Shown here in pieces: positions 63,809 to 64,000 of a stretch of 64,000 bases of DNA. Source of the stretch: Rhodopseudomonas palustris (GTDB lineage: Bacteria > Pseudomonadota > Alphaproteobacteria > Rhizobiales > Xanthobacteraceae); contig NZ_CP140155.1 in assembly GCF_034479375.1 (NCBI RefSeq), positions 3,196,001-3,260,000 of the forward strand. The letters are read 5' to 3'. The notes under the pieces are model-generated. The model was not told the origin of the DNA, searched no databases, and worked only from the letters and a program-made list of their open reading frames with translations. The stretch's first letter is position 1; each line of letters begins with the position of its first letter. A program made the translations under genes and the position numbers.

Positions 63809-64000
63809 TTTATTGATGTCACTGCCATGTCACGCTGATCCGTCGATCGACCTCAGCGACATCTGTAAATATGGCATAAATTTACCGCGTTTGGGGGGCG
63901 TTTTTCCGCTCCAAGCTCCACCGCCGCCGCTCCGGCCCCGACAAAACGTCAACACGGCTCATCGCCCCCTGTTCTGCAGCAGTGCAAGCGACCGTGCTCG
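63809..64000. other. Promoter region of the PstS-like gene, AT-rich, continues past the window
   Basis: No gene in these 192 nt. Relatively AT-rich (TGTAAATATGGCATAAATTTACC at 63864-63887). A direct repeat at 63816-63833 is described separately. Confidence 0.5.
63816..63833. promoter_or_regulatory. Pho-box-like direct repeat
   Basis: ATGTCAC (63816-63822), TGCC, ATGTCAC (63827-63833): two identical 7-mers with 4-bp spacing, the 7-4-7 geometry of PhoB sites (CTGTCAT-N4-CTGTCAT). It reads on the plus strand, opposite to the gene, and lies 8 bp before the first possible start codon. Confidence 0.5.

Overview
The window is high-GC alphaproteobacterial chromosome. It most likely comes from Rhodopseudomonas palustris or a close Bradyrhizobiaceae relative. 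The reasons are a long-form isocitrate lyase divergent from a ScfR/RamB-type regulator, a glpRDSTPQUV glycerol-uptake locus of rhizobial type, an EcfG-type stress promoter in front of a csbD gene, several abundant families of palindromic intergenic repeats, and uniform strong GC3 codon use. No rRNA, tRNA, CRISPR array, insertion sequence or prophage was seen. This is ordinary core and metabolic DNA with short accessory patches, not a defence island.

Layout, 1-19.7 kb: the 5' part of ileS runs off the left edge. It is followed by a sugar O-acetyltransferase/ribF pair and exported small proteins (RNase T2, three secreted hypotheticals). A zinc-uptake unit comes next: a candidate Zur operator, a DUF2946 protein and a ZnuD-like TonB receptor. 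Then come a GNAT acetyltransferase, an MscS-type channel, a Nudix hydrolase, a metallophosphoesterase and a membrane-anchored hypothetical. aceA with a DUF4170 cistron is divergent from the ScfR-type regulator. A RelB/DinJ-YafQ toxin-antitoxin pair and an MltB-like lytic transglycosylase close the section.

19.7-27.1 kb: a five-gene Liv-type branched-chain amino acid/amide ABC importer (livK-livG-livF-livH-livM) has a different palindromic repeat in each of its first three gene gaps. A small membrane protein and an Old Yellow Enzyme family reductase follow.

27.2-35.9 kb: on the minus strand, the glycerol regulon reads glpR, then glpD-glpS-glpT-glpP-glpQ-glpU-glpV, with overlapping or nearly overlapping start/stop codons from glpD to glpU. 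GlpR would sense glycerol 3-phosphate, the ABC importer brings glycerol in, and GlpD oxidises glycerol 3-phosphate.

35.9-44.3 kb: a minus-strand efflux operon (membrane-fusion lipoprotein, RND pump, TetR regulator, flavin-reductase-like protein) has a 36-bp palindromic operator upstream. A hybrid histidine kinase with HPt lies beyond it.

44.3-56.6 kb: csbD behind an EcfG promoter, a frameshifted 2-hydroxyacid dehydrogenase, gamma-glutamyltransferase, slyX, an AMP-dependent acyl-CoA synthetase, an NTF2-like protein, a Crp/Fnr regulator, DUF3775, an MBL hydrolase, a FAH-family hydrolase, a GST, Ogt and a WaaG-like glycosyltransferase.

56.6-64 kb: a PepSY membrane protein and a TonB siderophore receptor (iron uptake), an exported hypothetical, a remnant of a haem peroxidase, and an orphan PstS-like binding protein with a Pho-box-like direct repeat just upstream. 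All functional assignments come from reading the sequence. No database search was possible.
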